In this document: positions 57,486-64,000 of the stretch, piece after piece
Position numbering within the stretch: position 1 is the stretch's first letter
Layout of the letters: every line of letters starts with the position of its first letter
Assembly (NCBI GenBank): GCA_030998225.1
Contig: JAPYXD010000755.1
Span: 2,839,501-2,903,500 of the forward strand
From: Diplolepis rosae
Lineage: Eukaryota; Arthropoda; Insecta; Hymenoptera; Diplolepididae
Direction: 5' to 3'
Length of the DNA stretch: 64,000 bases
Translations under genes and position numbers: made by a program
Notes under the pieces: generated by a model
Seen by the model: the letters and a program-made list of their open reading frames with translations, nothing else
What the model was told of the DNA's origin: nothing
Database searches by the model: none

Positions 57486-60400
57486 GATATTTAGTAACAA
57501 ACGTATCAATTTATCTCGCAAACTTACAGAGAGGCTCAAAAATTGGCTCAAGTTTTTGATGGCAGTCTCATAGTAATACAATTAAAGAAAGATATAAGTT
57601 AAAATTTATGTTTGCGGAACAAAACGGAATTCAGCACAGTTTGACCTCGGGAAGCCATTTATGGACAAACTCGTCAAATTATCTCGAAAACTTACAGAGA
57701 GGCGCAAAAATTGAACTCGGTTATTGATTGCAGTCACATTGTACTACATTTAGAAAAATATAAAATAAAATTGATATATGCGGAACGAAACCAACATCAG
57801 GATAGTTTGACCCCGGGAAGGCATTTATGGACAAATCGTCAAATTATCTCGAAAACTTACGTAGAGCCGTAAAAATTGACTTCAGATTTTGATTGCAGTC
57901 ACATCGTACTACATTTAAAAAAATTTTAATTAAGATTTATGTTTTTGGAACGAAACCAAAATCAGCAAAGATTGACCCCGGTAAGTCATTTATGGACAAA
58001 CCCGTCAAATTATCTCGAAAACGTACAGAGAGGCGCAACAATTGACTTCAGTTTTTGATGGCAGTCACATTGCACTAAATTTCAAAAAATATAAATAAAA
58101 TTTATGTTTAGGGAACGGAACCAAAATCAGGAAAGTTTTACCCCGGGAAGTCATTTATGGACAAACTCGTCAAATTATCTCTAAAACTTACTGAGAGCAG
58201 TAAAAATTGTCTTCATATTTTGATTACAGTCACATCGTACTTCATGTAAAAAAATTTTAATTAAGATTTATGTTTTTGGAACGAAACCAAAATCAGCAAA
58301 GATTGACCCCGGTAAGTCATTTATGGACAAACCCGTCAAATTACCTCGAAAACGTACAGAGAGGCGCAAAAATTGACTTCAGTTTTTGATCGCAGTCACA
58401 TTGCACTAAATTGCAAAAAATATAATTAAAATTTATGTTTAGGAAACGGAACCAACATCAGCCAAGTTTGACCCCGGGAACTCATTTATGGACAAACTCG
58501 TCAAATTATCTGGAAAACATACGGAGAGCCGTAAAAATTGACTTCATATTTTGATTGCAGTCACATCGTACTACATTTTAAAAAATTTTAATTAAGATTT
58601 ATGTTTTTGGAACGAAATCAAAATCAGCAAAGATTGACCTCGGTAAGTCATTTATGGACAAACCCGTCAAATTATCTCGAAAACGTACAGAGAGGCGCAA
58701 CAATTGACTTCAGTTTTTGATCGCAGTCACATTGCACTAAATTGCAAAAAATATAAATAAAATTTATGTATAGGGAACGAAACCAACATCAGCCAAGTTT
58801 GACCCCGGGAACTCATTTATGGACAAACTCGTCAAATTATCTCGAAAACTTACAGAGAGGCGCAAAAATTGGCTTAAGTTTTTGATTGCAGTCACTTTGT
58901 ACTACATTTTTAAAAATGTAAATTAAAATTTATGTTTGCGGAAAGAAACCAAAATTTTAAAGTTTGACCCCGAGAAGATATTTAGTAACAAACGTATCAA
59001 TTTATCTCGCAAACTTACAGAGAGGCTCAAAAATTGGCTCAAGTTTTTGATGGCAGTCTCATAGTAATACATTTAAAGAAAGATATAAGTTAAAATTTAT
59101 GTTTGCGGAACAAAACGGAAATCAGCACAGTTTGACCTCGGGAAGCCATTTATGGACAAACTCGTCAAATTATCTCGAAAACTTACAGAGAGGAGCAAAA
59201 ATTGAACTCGGTTATTGATTATAGTCACATTGTACTACATATAGAAACATATAAAATAAAATTGATATATGCGGAACGAAACCAAAATCAGGAAAGTTTG
59301 ACCCCGGGAAGCCATTTATGAACAAATCGTCAAATTATCTCAAAAACTTACGTAGAGCCGTAAAAATTGACTTCATATTTTGATTGCAGTCACATCGTAC
59401 TACATTTAAAAAAATTTTAATTAAGATTTATGTTTTTCGAACGAAACCAAAGTCAGCAAACATTGACCCCGGTAAGTCATTTATGGACAAACCCGTCAAA
59501 TTATCTCGAAAACGTACAGAGAGGCGCAAAAATTTACTTCAGTTTTTGATCGCAGTCACATTGCACTAAATTGCAAAAAATATAAATAAAATTTATGTTT
59601 AGGGAACGGAACCAAAATCAGGAAAGTTTTACCCCGGGAAGTCATTTATGGACAAACCGTCAAATTATCTCGAAAACTTACATAGAGGAGTAAAAATTGA
59701 CTTCAGTTGTTGATTGCAGTCACATTGCACTAAATTGCAAAAAATATAAATAAAAATTATGTATAGGGAACGAAACCAACATCAGCCAAGTTTGACCCCG
59801 GGAACTCATTTATGGACAAACTCGTCAAATTATCTTGAAAACTTACGGAGAGCCGTAAAAATTGACTTCATATTTTGATTGCAGTCACATCGTACGACAT
59901 TTAAAAAAATTTTAATTAAGATTTATGTTTTTGGAACGAAACCAAAATCAGCAAAGATTGACCTCGGTAAGTCATTTATGGACAAACCCGTCAAATTATC
60001 TCGAAAACGTACAGAGAGGCGCAAAAATTGACTTCAGTTTTTGATCGCAGTCACATTGCACTAAATTGCAAAAAATATAAATAAAATTTATGTTTAGGGA
60101 ACGGAACCAAAATCAGAAAAGTTATACCCCGGTATGTCATTTATGGACAAACCCGTCGAATTATCTCGAAAACGTACAGAGAGGCGCAAAAATTGACTTC
60201 AGTTTTTGATCGCAGTCACATTGCACTAAATTGCAAAAAATATAAATAAAATTTATGTTTAGGAAACGGAATTAAAATCAGGAAAGTTTTACCCCGGGAA
60301 GTCATTTATGGACAAACTCGTCAAATTATCTCGAAAACTTACGGAGAGCCGTAAAAATTGACTTCATATTTTGATTGCAGTCACATCGTACTACATTTAA

Positions 60401-63400
60401 AAAAATTTAAATTAAGATATATGTTTTTTGGAACGAAACCAAAATCAGCAAACATTGACCCCGGTAAGTCATTTATGGACAAACCCGTCAAATTATCTCG
60501 AAAACGTTCAGAGAGGCGCAAAAATTGACTTCAGTTTTTGATGGCAGTCAAATTGCACTAAATTTCAAAAAATATAAATAAAATTTATGTTTAGGTAACG
60601 GAACCAAAATCAGGAAAGTTTTACCCCGGGAAGTCATTTATGGACAAACTCGTCAAATTATCTCGAAAACTTACGGAGAGCCGTAAAAATTGACTCCATA
60701 TTTTGATTGCAGTCACATCGTACTACATTTAAAAAAATTTTAATTAAGATTTATGTTTTTGGAACGAAACCAAAATCAGCAAAGATTGACCCCGGTAAGT
60801 CATTTATGGACAAACCCGTCAAATTATCTCGAAAACGTACAGAGAGGCGCAAAAATTGACTTCAGTTTTTGATCGCAGTCACATTGCACTAAATTGCAAA
60901 AAATATAAATAAAATTTATGTATAGGGAACGAAACCAACATCAGCCAAGTTTGACCCCGGGAACTCATTTATGGACAAACTCGTCAAATTATCTTGAAAA
61001 CTTACGGAGAGCCGTAAAAATTGACTTCATATTTTGATTGCAGTCACATCGTACTACATTTAAAAAAATTTTAATTAAGATTTATGTTTTTGGAACGAAA
61101 TCAAAATCAGCAAAGATTGACCTCGGTAAGTCAGTTATGGAAAAACCCGTCAAATTATCTCGAAAACGTACAGAGAGGCGCAAAAAATTGACTTCAGTTT
61201 TTGATCGCAGTCACATTGCACTAAATTGCAAAAAATATAAATAAAATTTATGTTTAGGGAACGGAACCAAAATCAGGAAAGTTTTACCCCGGTAAGCCAT
61301 TTATGGACAAACCCGTCAAATTATCTCGATAACTTACAGAGAGGCGCAAAAATTGAATTCGATTTTTGATTGCAGTCACATTGTACTACATTTAAAAAAA
61401 TATAAAATAAAATTGATATATGCGGAACGAAACCAAAATCAGGAAAGTTTTACCCCGGGCAGTCATTTATGGACAAACTCGTCAAATTATCTCGAAAACT
61501 TACGGAGAGCCGTAAAAATTGACTTCATATTTTGATTGCAGTCACATCGTACTACATTTAAAAAAATTTTAATTAAGATTTATGTTTTTTGAACGAAACC
61601 AAAATCAGGAAAGTTTTACCACGGGAAGTCATTTATGGACAAACTCGTCAAATTATCTCGAAAACTTACGGAGTGCCGTAAAAATTGACTTCTTATTTTG
61701 ATTGCAGTCACATCGTACTACATTTAAAAAACTTTTTATTAAGATTTATGTTATTGGAACGAAACCAAAATCAGCAAAGATTTACCCCGGTAAGCCATTT
61801 ATGGACAAACCCGTCAAATTATCTCGAAAACGTACAGAGAGGCGCAAAAATTGACTTCAGTTTTTGATCGCAGTCACATTGCACTAAATTGAAAAAAATA
61901 TAAATTAAAATTTATGTTTAGGAAACGGAATTAAAATCAGGAAAGTTTTACCCCGGTAAGTCATTTATGGACAAACCCGTCAAATTATCTCGAAAACGTA
62001 CAGAGAGGCGCAAAAATTGACTTCAGTTTTTGATCGCAGTCACATTGCACTAAATTGCAAAAAATATAAATAAAATTTATGTTTAGGGAACGGAACCAAA
62101 ATCAGGAAAGTTTTACCCCGGGAAGTCATTTATGGACAAACTCGTCAAATTATCTCGAGAACTTACAGAGAGGCGCAAAAATTGGCTTAAGTTTTTGATT
62201 GCAGTCACTTTGTACTACATTTTTAAAAATGTAAATTAAAATTTATGTTTGCGGAAAGAAACCAAAATTTTAAAGTTTGACCCCGAGAAGATATTTAGTA
62301 ACAAACGTATCAATTTATCTCGCAAACTTACATAGAGGCTCAAAAATTGGCTCAAGTTTTTGATGGCAGTCTCATAGTAATACATTTAAAGGAAGATATA
62401 AGTTAAAATTTATGTTTGCGGAACAAAACGGAAATCAGCACAGTTTGACCTCGGGAAGCCATTTATGGACAAACTCGTCAAATTATCTCGAAAACTTACA
62501 GAGAGGAGCAAAAATTGAACTCGGTTATTGATTATAGTCACATTGTACTACATATAGAAACATATAAAATAAAATTGATATATGCGGAACGAAACCAAAA
62601 TCAGGAAAGTTTGACCCCGGGAAGTCATTTATGGACAAATCGTCAAATTATCTCGAAAACTTACATAGAGCCGTAAAAATTGACTTCATATTTTGATTGC
62701 AGTCACATCGTACTACATTTAAAAAAATTTTAATTAAGATTTATGTTTTTGGAACGACACCAAAATCAGCAAAGATTGACCCCGGTAAGTCATTTATGGA
62801 CAAACCCGTCAAATTATCTCGAAAACGTACAGAGAGGCGCAAAAATTGACTTCAGTTTTTGATCGCAGTCACATTGCACTAAATTGCAAAAAATATAAAT
62901 AAAATTTATGTTTAGGGAACGGAACCAAAATCAGGAAAGTTTTACCCCGGGAAGTCATTTATGGACAAACCGTCAAATTATCTCGAAAACTTACGGAGAG
63001 CCGTAAAAATCTACTTCATATTTTGATTGCAGTCACATCGTACTACATTTAAAAAACTTTTAATTAAGATTTATGTTTTTGGAACGAAACCAAAATCAGC
63101 AAAGATTGACCCCGGTAAGCCATTTATGGACAAACCCGTCAAATTATCTCGAAAACGTACAGAGAGGCGCAAAAATTGACTTCTGTTTTTGATCGCAGTC
63201 ACATTGCACTAAATTTCAAAAAATATAAATAAAATTTATGTTTGGGGAACGGAACCAAAATCAGGAAAGTTTTGCCCCGGGAAGTCATTTATGGACAAAC
63301 TCGTCAAATTATCTCGAAAACTTACGGAGAGCCGTAAAAATTGACTTCATATTTTGATTGCAGTCACATCGTACTACATTTAAAAAAATTTTAATTAAGA

Positions 63401-64000
63401 TTTATGTTTTTGGAACGAAACCAAAATCAGCAAAGATTGACCCCGGTAAGTCATTTATGGACAAACCCGTCAAATTATCTCGAAAACGTACAGAGAGGCG
63501 CAAAAATTGACTTCAGTTTTTGATCGCAGTCACATTGCACTAAATTGCAAAAAATATAAATAAAATTTATGTTTAGGGAACGGAACCAAAATCAGGAAAG
63601 TTTTACCCCGGGAAGTCATTTATGGACAAACTCGTCAAATTATCTCGAGAACTTACAGAGAGGCCCAAAAATTGGCTTAAGTTTTTGATTGCAGTCACTT
63701 TGTACTACATTTTTAAAAATGTAAATTAAAATTTATGTTTGCGGAAAGAAACCAAAATTTTAAAGTTTGACCTCGAGAAGATATTTAGTAACAAACGTAT
63801 CAATTTATCTTGCAAACTTACAGAGAGGCTCAAAAATTGGCTCAAGTTTTTGATGGCAGTCTCATAGTAATACATTTAAAGAAAGATATAAGTTAAAATT
63901 TATGTTTGCGGAACAAAACGTAAATCAGCACAGTTTGACCTCGGGAAGCCATTTATGGACAAACTCGTCAAATTATCTCGAAAACTTACAGAGAGGCGCA

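Larger units (their letters stand above)
36849..64000 (+). repeat. Satellite DNA array, 165-166 bp monomer, about 164 copies
   Basis: Direct tandem monomers continue to the window end. Conserved blocks in each monomer are GATYGCAGTCACATYGYACTA, TCATTTATGGACAAAC and AATTATCTCGAAAACKTACAG. Most of the variation is between them. Two main types alternate over long stretches: type A (CGTACTACATTTAAAAAAAT, TTTTTGGAACGAAACC, CCCCGGTAAGTC, CGTACAGAGAGGCGC) and type B (TTGCACTAAATTGCAAAAAA, TTTAGGGAACGGAACC, CCCCGGGAAGTC, CTTACGGAGAGCCG). Rarer types C, D and E are described separately. One or no base in the run between GGACAAA and CGTC makes the 165/166 difference. No transposon insertion, gene or inversion is seen. 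Reading frames of about 60 codons on both strands are repeat artefacts. Confidence 0.97.

Noticed and set aside
36849..64000. Many open frames of 60-115 codons on both strands (for example 37436-37714, 55889-56236)
   Set aside because: Satellite artefacts. A 165-bp monomer is divisible by three, so a frame open in one monomer stays open across neighbours until a 166-bp monomer shifts it.
36849..64000. Regularly spaced repeats as a CRISPR array
   Set aside because: The repeats are contiguous 165-bp units with no unique spacers, in a eukaryotic setting.
36849..64000. CENP-B box in the satellite monomer
   Set aside because: I found no match to the TTCG....A..CGGG pattern in the common monomer types.

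Overview
The window is eukaryotic, AT-rich nuclear DNA, most likely from an insect. It holds a spliced THAP-domain gene inside a P-like transposon, three mariner relics, a gypsy-type LTR element, a jockey-like non-LTR element, a pogo/Tigger-like element, many short inverted-repeat elements and a very long satellite array. No prokaryotic gene organisation, rRNA, convincing tRNA or CRISPR array is visible. I cannot name the species.

Layout. Positions 1-11.3 kb are a series of inverted-repeat elements: a foldback (285-956), a complete-looking short P-type element with 8-bp target duplications and a two-exon THAP coding region (1419-2303), a 0.9-kb foldback with an inner long hairpin (2885-3792), a 2.2-kb palindrome with a 91-codon ORF (4323-6519), and a dispersed repeat (7470-9470) carrying a TTAA-flanked piggyBac-type MITE (8292-9018). 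Positions 11.7-15.2 kb hold a 5'-truncated gypsy element on the minus strand, 16.3-19.4 kb a jockey-like non-LTR element on the minus strand split by a 162-bp MITE, and 20.8-36.7 kb a mix of mariners, a non-LTR fragment of probable R4/Dong type, a pogo/Tigger-like transposase relic, a 60-bp-TIR element and an LTR/gag stub.

The only good candidate for an ordinary cellular coding sequence is one 275-nt exon on the minus strand (35004-35278). It is intact, has consensus splice sites and is LRR/F-box-like. It lies between a dead mariner and the satellite.

From 36849 to the window end (about 27 kb) the DNA is one uninterrupted satellite with a 165-166 bp monomer, about 164 copies. Recognisable monomer subtypes recur at whole-number multiples of the monomer (5, 9, 11, 13, 14, 20, 45), so a higher-order repeat is present but repeatedly rearranged. 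No transposon is inserted in it. The window therefore looks like the edge of a satellite (possibly pericentromeric) block, with a transposon graveyard on one side. Nearly all transposon genes carry stops, frameshifts or catalytic deletions. I see no cooperating gene system; the strongest novelty candidates are the small P-type element, the palindromes and the satellite architecture.
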